From NCBI GenBank assembly GCA_004376575.1, contig SOJN01000080.1, positions 48,145-112,144 on the forward strand: DNA of 64,000 nt, in the 5' to 3' direction. This stretch comes from a candidate division TA06 bacterium (GTDB lineage: Bacteria > Hydrothermota > DG-26 > E44-bin18). The notes below the pieces were generated by a model. That model did no database searches. It was given only the letters and a program-made list of their open reading frames with translations, and was not told the DNA's origin. Position numbers and translations under genes: made by a program. Positions 44,130 through 51,696 of the stretch are shown in pieces. The stretch's first letter is position 1, and every line of letters begins with the position of its first letter.

Positions 44130-44162
44130 GTAAACATAAATACACCGTAAACAAATATTCAC
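44130..44162 (-). promoter_or_regulatory. Candidate LexA operator (direct repeat)
   Basis: GTAAACATAAATACAC and GTAAACAAATATTCAC (plus-strand reading) lie in tandem one base apart, 23 bases upstream of the lexA start. A repeated element at this place suggests autoregulation; LexA sites vary greatly among phyla, so the assignment is inferential. Confidence 0.4.
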
Positions 44163-44248
44163 CATCACACAATATACCTCTCTTCCTTTTCTGTGTCAAG
44201 TCCTTTTTCTCGTTCTGAGACCAATTCTTGGCATTCTGCATAACTTCG

Positions 44249-44269
44249 TGACACCTGTGGGAATGTCCA
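44249..44269 (+). promoter_or_regulatory. Putative activator-binding dyad upstream of PilS-like gene 3
   Basis: TGACAC-N9-TGTCCA, 89 bases upstream of the -24 element, the same offset as at 40312. Between dyad and promoter the two regions also share CACAGCAYATATC and a GAASTTA box. Confidence 0.5.
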
Positions 44270-44337
44270 ATTCCGGGTCACAGCACATATCACGTTATGT
44301 TGCAAGAACTTAAGCCATGCATTCTTTTCACCGTAGA

Positions 44338-44354
44338 GGGCACATTTTTTGCTA
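44338..44354 (+). promoter_or_regulatory. Sigma-54 promoter of PilS-like kinase gene 3 and pilin cluster
   Basis: GGGCACA-TTTT-TTGCTA, a good sigma-54 match. Transcription from about 44366 would read the kinase and, with gaps of 70-155 bases and no obvious terminator, the GAF gene and the three pseudopilin-like genes to 50060. Confidence 0.75.
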
Positions 44355-44387
44355 CCATTATATAGCGCGAGGAACCAGGAGAGGTTA

Positions 44388-46463
44388 ATGGGAAGACTCG
44401 AGACATTTGTCCCGGAAGATAGGCGGCACAGGATTCTCATTTTCCGGTGGTTTGTTGTCCTAACCTCCATGCTTTTCATTGCTTATGGTCAGAAGGACCT
44501 GACGCTTGCCAAGGCCGGCTACCTTGTTCCTGCATTTTTCTTCATCTCCAACCTCGCGTTTAGTTTCGCACCCAGAAAGCTCTTCGACCGTGTTGGATTC
44601 CTTGCGCCAATTTTTGGCCTGGACATGGCCGTGCTATTCCTGACCATACTTCTGGCTGGCGGTACACGTACAGACTTCTATCTTTTATACTTCTTCGTAA
44701 TCTTCATGGCCCTCCCAACCAGTTCCATATTGGTCTCAGCAACGCCAGCTCTTCTTGCAAGCGTCGTTTACGCACTGGTCACATACAGGATATCAGGTGT
44801 GACAGCCGTCGTTGAGACAACCTTTATCGTGAAAGTTTCCTTCTTCTTTCTCCTTGCCATATCTGGCAGCCTCATATCTCGCCAGAGCAAACAGCTGAAG
44901 AGCCTGGAAGTGGAAACAGACAAGAAGGGTGAAGAAGTGAGTCGTAGATTGGAGAAAGCCAGAAGATCGAAGGAGAAGCTCTACGATGACCTGCTTATGC
45001 TCCACACATACAATGAAAACATATTGAACAGTATCGAATCTGGCGTACTGGTCATGGACCTTGAGGGCACTATTACAGCGTTCAACCGTGGTGCTGAGAC
45101 GATCACTGGATTGAATCGCAATGATGTACTCTTTAAAAAGGCCAACACAATAGAGACTCTTCAAGGTTTCATTAATCTCATAGAAAGGACTGCCGAGAAA
45201 CCGTTGAAGTGTCAGGAAATAGAGATAAAGACTCCTTCCGGCGAAATGAGGACGATTGGTGCTTCGACGTATCTCCTGACACATGGAAAGAAGGATGTCC
45301 TCGGTATCATCGCCATATTCGCAGACCTGACTACGAGAAAAAAACTCCAGGAAGATCTGAAGAAGTCCGAGAGGTCGGCTTTGATTGGCGACATAGCGGG
45401 ATCTGTCGCTCAGGAATTGATAAGCCCGGCCACTGCCATTCGGAGCCTCTGTGATCTCATAATCGCGGAGGCGCGTGACAAAGCTACAGCGACAAAGTAT
45501 GCGACCATGATATCAAAGGAGGCAGAGCGAATCGACAGGACTATCCAGCAGATACTCATATTCGCAGAAAACAAGAAGACGGAAAGGAATCCACTGGATG
45601 TCAATTCCGTGATGGAAGAGGTTATTGACTCTATGAAGAACGTTGCGCAACTCGCTCAGACGACTATGGCCTGGCAACCCGGGAGTGACCTCCCACAAAT
45701 ATCCGCCGATAAGGAGCAGTTGCAGAAGGCGTTCTCGAATATTATCCTTAGCTCCATCCACGCCGTAGGGACTGGTGGAAAGATAGAGGTCATCACGACC
45801 AAAAACAAAGAAGGAATCGTGGTAGAGATAAGAGATGAGGGCCCGGGCATCCCGAAGGAGACCGAAGGGAGAATCTCTGACCAATTCATCTCCACAAAAA
45901 ACAGGGAGTCAGGGTTGAGCCTGGCAGTAGCCCTCAAGATAGTGGGAGATCACGACGGTACTATTAGGCTGGGAAGTGATCCAGGAAAAGGGGCGAAGTT
46001 CACAATACATCTCCCGCTCGTTCCGCTCAAGAACCAGGCCGTTGATCCGCGTGAACCTGACCCCACTGTCCCAGGAAAGAGCTTGACCGTATTGGTCGCA
46101 GACGGTGATGCCCACATGCGAGACTTTTACGCGGAGGTGCTGAAAACTGCTGGATACAACGTTCTGCACGCCGAAGATGGAAAAGAGGCCATCAGAAAGC
46201 TTGTTGGGGCCAGCATTGACTTGCTCGTCCTCGAGATAAGACTTCCTGTATTGGATGGAATCCAGGTCATAAGACACGTTAGCCAGATCAGTCCAGACCT
46301 GCCCATAATCGTTTGCACGGATATGAAGGATGATTACGTGGAAAGCAACTCAAGCGTCGTCGCGTATTTAACAAAGCCGGTAAACGTAATGGAATTCAAA
46401 ACGCGGGTTGACGAAGCCCTCACAGGCAGGTCGCGCAAAGAAAAGATACTGGTAAAAAGCTAA
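44388..46463 (+). CDS. PilS-like membrane hybrid kinase 3 with multiple catalytic losses
   Basis: 691 aa, collinear with paralogue 2: six membrane segments (18-175), PAS (about 215-325), DHp, ATPase, receiver. The H-box reads SVAQELISPATA with Gln342 in place of His. The N-box is NIILSSI (Ser for the metal-binding Asn). G1 DEGPG is intact but G2 is SGLSLA. In the receiver, the acceptor strand is LVLEIRLP, with Glu616 where paralogue 2 has Asp614, a phosphomimetic-type change; VADGDA and LTKPV are retained. It is unlikely to have kinase activity; probably a constitutive or ligand-driven signalling partner. ATG 44388 has GGAG 6 bases upstream, after the sigma-54 start. Confidence 0.82.
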   Translation: MGRLETFVPEDRRHRILIFRWFVVLTSMLFIAYGQKDLTLAKAGYLVPAFFFISNLAFSFAPRKLFDRVGFLAPIFGLDMAVLFLTILLAGGTRTDFYLLYFFVIFMALPTSSILVSATPALLASVVYALVTYRISGVTAVVETTFIVKVSFFFLLAISGSLISRQSKQLKSLEVETDKKGEEVSRRLEKARRSKEKLYDDLLMLHTYNENILNSIESGVLVMDLEGTITAFNRGAETITGLNRNDVLFKKANTIETLQGFINLIERTAEKPLKCQEIEIKTPSGEMRTIGASTYLLTHGKKDVLGIIAIFADLTTRKKLQEDLKKSERSALIGDIAGSVAQELISPATAIRSLCDLIIAEARDKATATKYATMISKEAERIDRTIQQILIFAENKKTERNPLDVNSVMEEVIDSMKNVAQLAQTTMAWQPGSDLPQISADKEQLQKAFSNIILSSIHAVGTGGKIEVITTKNKEGIVVEIRDEGPGIPKETEGRISDQFISTKNRESGLSLAVALKIVGDHDGTIRLGSDPGKGAKFTIHLPLVPLKNQAVDPREPDPTVPGKSLTVLVADGDAHMRDFYAEVLKTAGYNVLHAEDGKEAIRKLVGASIDLLVLEIRLPVLDGIQVIRHVSQISPDLPIIVCTDMKDDYVESNSSVVAYLTKPVNVMEFKTRVDEALTGRSRKEKILVKS

Positions 46464-46533
46464 TGAAAGGAGGAGATCTAAATAAGAGGAATTCAGTTCT
46501 TGGTATCCTAAAGACAAACACCAGGAGGTTGAA

Positions 46534-47445
46534 ATGGAAGCATCTTTGCCATCACAAATAGAGAAACTAGAGATGAGAGACCTGGAACTAGTGGTCCTCA
46601 GTCTGATTGTAACGTTCATATGTGCCTTTTCCTTGGTGGCCATATATCTGTCTTTCACGCTTCAGCCGATGACAAAGAATCTACTAGATCCTCTGACCCA
46701 GCGGATTCTTGTCGTGTCTTTCTTTCTGCTCATTACACTTTTCAGCGCCTACATAATCGTCAAACGCAGAGAGTTACAGAGGATGAAGGTCCAACTGATA
46801 GAACAGGAAGTCCAAGTAAGAACGATGAACGGCCTTCTGGCTGAGCTCATCGACCTCTACAGGGTCAGTTCCAGTGTCAGTTCCGACGTGGACCTTCCAA
46901 GCGTGCTCAGGATCATAATGGAAACGTGCACCGGTTCACTGAAGGCGGATAGAGCTATTCTTTTCACTCACGATCCAGTGTCCGACGAACTGAGAATCGA
47001 GGCTGACGCAGGAGAAAAGATGGACTGGGAGAAGTTGGATGATGCACACGTGAGAATTGCTAGGTCTGTCATGGAAAGCTCAGAACCACTTATGATAAAC
47101 GACAGAGCAACATTTGCTCAGTTCGCCAAGGTTGAAACCGACTCAGTTGCTTCTCTGTCTGCAATATACGTCCCTCTCAGGGCTGAAAACGCCGCTATCG
47201 GGGTTCTTGAAGTTATTGCCGGTTCAGAGTGGCATTTCTCAGAACACGACTTGAAGATGATTTCTATTCTTGCTGACCATGCGGCCATATCGGTAGCCAG
47301 GAACAGAAAGACGCAAGCTCTAGAAGCACACGTTGAAGATCTTGAGACAACGAATAGAGTTCTGATGGATAAGAACAGGGAGCTTCAGGGAGTCGCCGGG
47401 AAAGTGGCTGGACCCACAGAGGAGTGGAAACCAGACGAGTCCTGA
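46534..47445 (+). CDS. Membrane-anchored GAF-domain protein
   Basis: 303 aa: two N-terminal membrane segments (about 18-45 and 57-75), a short coiled coil, and a GAF domain (about 105-255) with VLRIIMETCTGSLKADRAIL, IYVPLRAENAAIGVLEVI and ISILADHAAISVARNR. A further coiled coil is at the C terminus. No kinase, cyclase or phosphodiesterase output. AGGAGG precedes ATG 46534. It is 70 bases after PilS-like gene 3 and likely co-transcribed, so it may feed a signal into the degenerate sensor. Confidence 0.8.
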   Translation: MEASLPSQIEKLEMRDLELVVLSLIVTFICAFSLVAIYLSFTLQPMTKNLLDPLTQRILVVSFFLLITLFSAYIIVKRRELQRMKVQLIEQEVQVRTMNGLLAELIDLYRVSSSVSSDVDLPSVLRIIMETCTGSLKADRAILFTHDPVSDELRIEADAGEKMDWEKLDDAHVRIARSVMESSEPLMINDRATFAQFAKVETDSVASLSAIYVPLRAENAAIGVLEVIAGSEWHFSEHDLKMISILADHAAISVARNRKTQALEAHVEDLETTNRVLMDKNRELQGVAGKVAGPTEEWKPDES

Positions 47446-47466
47446 GCATGCCGAAAAGGAAGACTT

Positions 47467-47575
47467 GGCGGAGGACGGCTCGGGATGGTTCCAAAGGGAG
47501 CCTTCCGTTGTGTTGGAACCTGTTGAAAACTAGGAGGGGCCAAGACTCGCCGCCTTCCGGAATCCGTCCTCCGCC
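47467..47575 (+). ncRNA. Candidate structured RNA upstream of the pseudopilin genes
   Basis: A perfect 12-bp stem (GGCGGAGGACGG at 47467-47478 with CCGTCCTCCGCC at 47564-47575) encloses a second perfect 8-bp stem (GGTTCCAA 47487-47494 with TTGGAACC 47513-47520) and a further G/C-rich segment. It lies 25 bases before the first pilin-like start codon, positioned to affect its translation. I do not recognise a known riboswitch class. Confidence 0.5.
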
Positions 47576-47599
47576 TCTTTTGCCTGAAGGGGTTGCCCC

Positions 47600-48025
47600 A
47601 TGAACGAGCCTAAGGACAGGCACATAGCCACCGGAAAACAGAAGGAAGCAGGATTTTCCCTCATCGAGACATTGGTTGCCTCTCTCATTCTGGCAATCGG
47701 TCTGCTTGCTGTGACCGCACTTTACCCCAGGGCTATGTCGGTCATTGCTGCTGGAAACAACAGATTGACGGCGGGTAATCTAGCCCAGAAAAAGTTGGAA
47801 GAGCTTTTTGAGGCTGCGGCCTCCGGCGATCTGACTGGAAAGCTTACCCCAGGAACACACCAGGACCAGCCCGATCCGAAGTTCACAAGAACCTGGTCAA
47901 TTGTTGATAATCATCCAGAAAAAGGAGTTCATTCTCTGTCAGTGACCGTCGCCTGGGACCGCCCCGACAAGCAAAGATCTGTCACTTTCAAATCCCTCGT
48001 AGCTGTGAGGAGAGACGGCATATGA
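47600..48025 (+). CDS. Type IV pseudopilin, PilV-like
   Basis: 141 aa with a class III prepilin signal. Cleavage is expected after Gly in KEAG|FSLIETLVAS, with Glu5 and a hydrophobic LILAIGLLAVTAL helix. The C-terminal domain is small and beta-rich (HSLSVTVAWDRPDKQRSVTF), as in minor pilins of the PilV/GspI kind. GAAGGGG lies upstream of ATG 47600. The gene overlaps the next by ATGA. It needs a prepilin peptidase and assembly machinery encoded outside this window. Confidence 0.85.
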   Translation: MNEPKDRHIATGKQKEAGFSLIETLVASLILAIGLLAVTALYPRAMSVIAAGNNRLTAGNLAQKKLEELFEAAASGDLTGKLTPGTHQDQPDPKFTRTWSIVDNHPEKGVHSLSVTVAWDRPDKQRSVTFKSLVAVRRDGI

Positions 48026-48693
48026 ACCATCACAAGGAAAAAGGCTTTACTGTCGTGGAACTCCTGGTGGCCATGACCACTATGTCTGTTGTGGTTACAG
48101 CGGCATTTGCGTTCCTCTTCTCGGAGATTGATGCCCAGAGATTCGGTGTTCAACTCGCGCACGCACAGCAGAAGACCAGCCTCGCAATGCAGAGACTGAC
48201 CAGCGACTTGCGCATGGCCGGTCATGGCTGTTCTTCTGGCGACCCCGTTTTCGATGTTGCAGGCTGCCAGGAAGTCTGCTTCTGGGCCGCTCCCTATTCA
48301 GATAGTCTTCCCAGGCTTGTGAGGTACTTCCTCCGGCAGAAGTCGCCTCAACACAGAGAGAAGTTGCTCATCCGATGTACTGGCCGCGATACTCTTGGCC
48401 AGGTGGTCTCCTCCCATGTGATCGGTTTTGCTCTCGACTATCTCGATGCTGACGGGGTTAGCCTTCTGAGGGGACCTTCGGGCGGACCTGCGGTCAGTCC
48501 AAACTTGCACCTTGATGACATCAACCTGAACGGCACAAAAGATATATTCGACATAAGAAGGATCTCCATTGTCATTCGCACTCGGACGGAAAAACCTAGA
48601 AACGGCGTCTTCGGCACCTGCGAGCTGAAATCTGAGGTCGCTCCACGAAACCTACCCATCGTCGCCTCGCGAGGAAACATATGCTCCGATTGA
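48022..48693 (+). CDS. Type IV pseudopilin, PilW-like
   Basis: 223 aa. Prepilin motif KEKG|FTVVELLVAMTTMSVV with Glu5, then QQKTSLAMQRLTSDLRMAGHGC, the typical PilW arrangement (N-terminal helix followed by LTSDLRMAG), and a larger beta domain. ATG 48022 follows AGGAG. It overlaps both neighbours. Confidence 0.85.
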   Translation: MNHHKEKGFTVVELLVAMTTMSVVVTAAFAFLFSEIDAQRFGVQLAHAQQKTSLAMQRLTSDLRMAGHGCSSGDPVFDVAGCQEVCFWAAPYSDSLPRLVRYFLRQKSPQHREKLLIRCTGRDTLGQVVSSHVIGFALDYLDADGVSLLRGPSGGPAVSPNLHLDDINLNGTKDIFDIRRISIVIRTRTEKPRNGVFGTCELKSEVAPRNLPIVASRGNICSD

Positions 48694-50060
48694 TTTTCAG
48701 ATGCGACCGAGCCACCTTCCGAACTCTACTGCTCAACAGAGAGTCGGGTACAGCCCTCATAGTCTCGTTGATGGTCACTTGCCTGCTCATGATGTTATGT
48801 TTCGCATTCCTTTTGGAGACTAACACAGAAACACGCTTCTCTTCCAGACAGCAGGCCAAAAGTGCCGCGTTCTATCTTGCCGAAGCAGGCGCACAAAGGG
48901 CCTACGTGAGACTCTGCTCAGATTTCACCTGGAGAGATGGGTTCAAGGACGAAAAGATGGGTTCCGGGCTGTACACTGTTCAAATCGATGACAGTAATTC
49001 AGATCCTTCCATACCCGAAGATATTGTGCGCGTAACATCAACCGGCAAGGCAAGAAATGCTCAGAAGATCATCAGGACGCAACTCAAGCAGGCGCGCGTA
49101 AGAGCATTTGACTATGCCTGCTTTGCAAGGGACGCAGCCGGACTGAGATTTAATGGCAACAGTGATCCCTCTATTTGCGGCGGTATATACACACTTGGCA
49201 TCCTCAACGTGAGCACCGGCTGTACTGTTCATGGGGACCTACTTGCCCTAGGAGACATATCAATCGGTTTTCAAAGCCCTGGTCTATCATCCACCCGACT
49301 ACTTGGCAATATCAACTCTGGCGGCACTGTGGCGCTAGCCCCCGCATGTTCAGTTTTGGCAAGAGGCGAGATGGACATATGTTGCGAGCCGGCATCTCCT
49401 GCCGCGGGGGATGTAGTCGCAAGAGGAGCGATCTACGCCGGTGGATTCATCGAGGGTGAGAAAAGGGCTTACTCCGATGATGAGATAGACAGCGTGCCCT
49501 TCCCCGAGAACTACTTCGACTTTGACTGGCATTCTCTGGAAACTTCATCTCTCAGAGGATGGGCGATTTACCGATTTGAAGACTCGAAGGAATTCTGGAG
49601 ATTCCTCAGGAAGAATTACTCTTCTGCAACAAAAACATATTCCCTGGGCGGCATATTCCTGATAAGGGGCGACCTGAAGATTGAAAGACCGAAGGAGGAC
49701 GACAGGATTATCCTAATTGGCACACTCGTTGCCTCCGGCGATGTAATAGTAAGCACTCCAGCCAGGTTTATGCTCCAGAGGCCCGATTCTACATTCCCGG
49801 CAATTGTATCTCTCGGCGGAGATATCGTATTTGAAGAAGGAGGAGGCCCCGTCTCTATCCTCGGACTTCTTTATGCCAAGGGAGAAATCCACATGCATCA
49901 CACTGGGCAGGAGAACCAAATCACACTCTTTGGCGCAGAATGTGCCTACAAGATACGCAACTGCGTGAACTCCAGGGTAGTCTATGACCCATCTGTTTCC
50001 TGGGTGATGCCCTTTTCTCCACAGCCGATTCTTCTCGTACAGTCCTGGGAAGAGTTGTAG
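48681..50060 (+). CDS. PilX-like pilus assembly protein with bactofilin-like repeats
   Basis: 459 aa. The N terminus is PilX-like (ESGTALIVSLMVTCLLMMLC) without Glu5, followed by SRQQAKSAAFYLAEAGAQRAY. From about residue 155 onward there is a run of short Gly-rich beta turns: GILNVSTGCTVHGDLLALGD, then ARGAIYAGGFIEG, GDLKIERP and LVASGDVIVS. These look like a right-handed beta-helix of the bactofilin/polymer-forming kind. This makes it longer than ordinary PilX. It overlaps pilW; GAGG precedes ATG 48681. It is possibly a tip or scaffold subunit. Confidence 0.75.
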   Translation: MLRLIFRCDRATFRTLLLNRESGTALIVSLMVTCLLMMLCFAFLLETNTETRFSSRQQAKSAAFYLAEAGAQRAYVRLCSDFTWRDGFKDEKMGSGLYTVQIDDSNSDPSIPEDIVRVTSTGKARNAQKIIRTQLKQARVRAFDYACFARDAAGLRFNGNSDPSICGGIYTLGILNVSTGCTVHGDLLALGDISIGFQSPGLSSTRLLGNINSGGTVALAPACSVLARGEMDICCEPASPAAGDVVARGAIYAGGFIEGEKRAYSDDEIDSVPFPENYFDFDWHSLETSSLRGWAIYRFEDSKEFWRFLRKNYSSATKTYSLGGIFLIRGDLKIERPKEDDRIILIGTLVASGDVIVSTPARFMLQRPDSTFPAIVSLGGDIVFEEGGGPVSILGLLYAKGEIHMHHTGQENQITLFGAECAYKIRNCVNSRVVYDPSVSWVMPFSPQPILLVQSWEEL

Positions 50061-50067
50061 CCAGCCG

Positions 50068-50967
50068 CTATTTTACGCCCGCTCCCATCTTCACCTTCCT
50101 TCCACTCATCCGGTAGGCATAGGACATGAATTCGGTGTTGTGCCAGACTCCTACTCTTCCCCTTCCATCAATGGCGATGGCTCCTGCTCGACCTCCCGTC
50201 ACCTTTTCTAACCTGTTCATGACCATTCTAAGAGCCATCCTGGGGCTCGACCCTTTCTCCATCAGTTCAAGAACACTCTTTGAGAGAACCACCCTTACTA
50301 TGTCCTCGCCAAGTCCAGTGGCAGAGACTCCGCCGATTGATGAATCTGCGTATATACCTGCTCCCACGATAGGAGTATCGCCAACCCTTCCCGGAAGCAC
50401 GAAGAGGGCTCCACCTGTAGAACAACCGGATGCCACCTGACCCTGTCTGTCGATGGCAACAGCTCCCACGGTTTCACAGCCGTAGATTGATTCAAGCAGT
50501 TGCCTGTGTTTGTGCTCTTTGCAGAGATTCCTCTTCCATTCTTCAATTCTCCTTGCAGTGCGGACTTCACCTTCCTCTATGCCAGATGCCACAGCGAATC
50601 TTCTTGCTCCCTCTCCCACCAACATCACGTGCTCTGTCCTTTCCATGACTGCTCGCGCTGCTCTTATGGGGTTCTTGATATTCTCAACAGCAGCAACCGC
50701 TCCAGCCCTTAGTCTGTCGCCCTCCATGATGGACGCGTCCATCCTGGGCACCCCATCCAGTTGGAGCCGTGAGCCTGTCCCCGCATTGAAATCCGGATAG
50801 TCCTCGAGGAACACTATTGCCGCTTCCACGGCATCGACCGCACTCTTCCCTTCTTCCAGAAGACAGTAGCCAAGCTCAACGGACTTTGCCACAGCCATGA
50901 CTCTCCGCCGAGATGGTCTCCTTCTGCCGCCAGCACCACCGTCCGCAACGATGCCAAACGCCCGCAA
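50068..50967 (-). CDS. Isoaspartyl peptidase/L-asparaginase (Ntn-hydrolase)
   Basis: 299 aa. N-terminal-nucleophile amidohydrolase of the plant-type asparaginase family, removing isoaspartyl residues from peptides or deamidating asparagine. The autoprocessing site is Glu-Thr166 in GCETVGAVAIDRQG, with Thr166 as the new N-terminal nucleophile. FNAGTGSRLQLDG and GDTPIVGAGIYAD are also typical. TTG 50967 is the start, with GAGGAGG 7 bases upstream. It is convergent with the pilin cluster and directly follows the amidotransferase gene. Confidence 0.88.
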   Translation of the reverse strand: MRAFGIVADGGAGGRRRPSRRRVMAVAKSVELGYCLLEEGKSAVDAVEAAIVFLEDYPDFNAGTGSRLQLDGVPRMDASIMEGDRLRAGAVAAVENIKNPIRAARAVMERTEHVMLVGEGARRFAVASGIEEGEVRTARRIEEWKRNLCKEHKHRQLLESIYGCETVGAVAIDRQGQVASGCSTGGALFVLPGRVGDTPIVGAGIYADSSIGGVSATGLGEDIVRVVLSKSVLELMEKGSSPRMALRMVMNRLEKVTGGRAGAIAIDGRGRVGVWHNTEFMSYAYRMSGRKVKMGAGVK

Positions 50968-50971
50968 ACTA

Positions 50972-51589
50972 CTACCTCCTCTTTTTCCGCCTCACAATCC
51001 TGTAGAAGTTGCCTGTCACGGCCACACCATACCCACCTGAACGTTCGAGGTGGAACTGGACTCCAAACTTATCTGCGCTTTTCAGTTTGATGGCTTCTAC
51101 AGAACATGATTTGGAATAAGCGAGAAGTTCGAATTTTCTGTCCACCAGAGCAATCGATTCCCAGTGGGACTCGTCTGCCAACATGGTTGAACCCATCCCT
51201 GCGAAAAGAAGGCGGCACTTAGCTATTCTCACCTTTTCAGGCTGCTTGGGAAATTTCCTTCTGACGTATTTGGATTTCTTTGTCACTTCTTGGCCATACG
51301 CCAGGGCAAGAACTTGATGGCCGTAGCAGACACCTAGAAGAGGGACACCGACTTTCCGGATGAACTCAAGATAGGTTTCATCACATTCGCCTTTTGTCAG
51401 ACACTTCTCGGACCCGGACAGCACGACCGCATCTATGCCTGACATGTCATAGTCAGGCGTGGCCTCTCCTTCCTGTATTAATCTCAGATCTGAGAATCTT
51501 GCCACCAGAGCAAGGTAGTTCGGAACCTGCTTCTTGTATTTCTGGCCGTAACTATCTACGATTAGCGTGAACACAACCCCCCCTGGCAA
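50972..51589 (-). CDS. Class I glutamine amidotransferase-like protein
   Basis: 205 aa. The nucleophile elbow GVCYGHQVLALAYG with Cys, and the His of GVQFHLERSGG match class I GATases; the terminal Glu follows His by two. It stands alone, without a synthetase domain; similar proteins hydrolyse gamma-glutamyl compounds or resemble GuaA N-domains. The start is uncertain: TTG 51589 or GTG 51574, both beside AGGGGGGG. It lies 4 bases upstream of the asparaginase gene. Confidence 0.75.
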   Translation of the reverse strand: MPGGVVFTLIVDSYGQKYKKQVPNYLALVARFSDLRLIQEGEATPDYDMSGIDAVVLSGSEKCLTKGECDETYLEFIRKVGVPLLGVCYGHQVLALAYGQEVTKKSKYVRRKFPKQPEKVRIAKCRLLFAGMGSTMLADESHWESIALVDRKFELLAYSKSCSVEAIKLKSADKFGVQFHLERSGGYGVAVTGNFYRIVRRKKRR

Positions 51590-51696
51590 CCAAGCTGTGA
51601 GCTATAAGCTGTGGGCTGCAAGAAAACAGGCTATCAAGTACGATGGCTCCCTGCCGTGTCTCATAGGCAACAAGGTTTCTTCCTATAGCATATAGC

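Noticed and set aside
47264..47623. 119-residue minus-strand frame over the structured RNA
   Set aside because: Created by the inverted repeat and antisense to the GAF gene; no SD.
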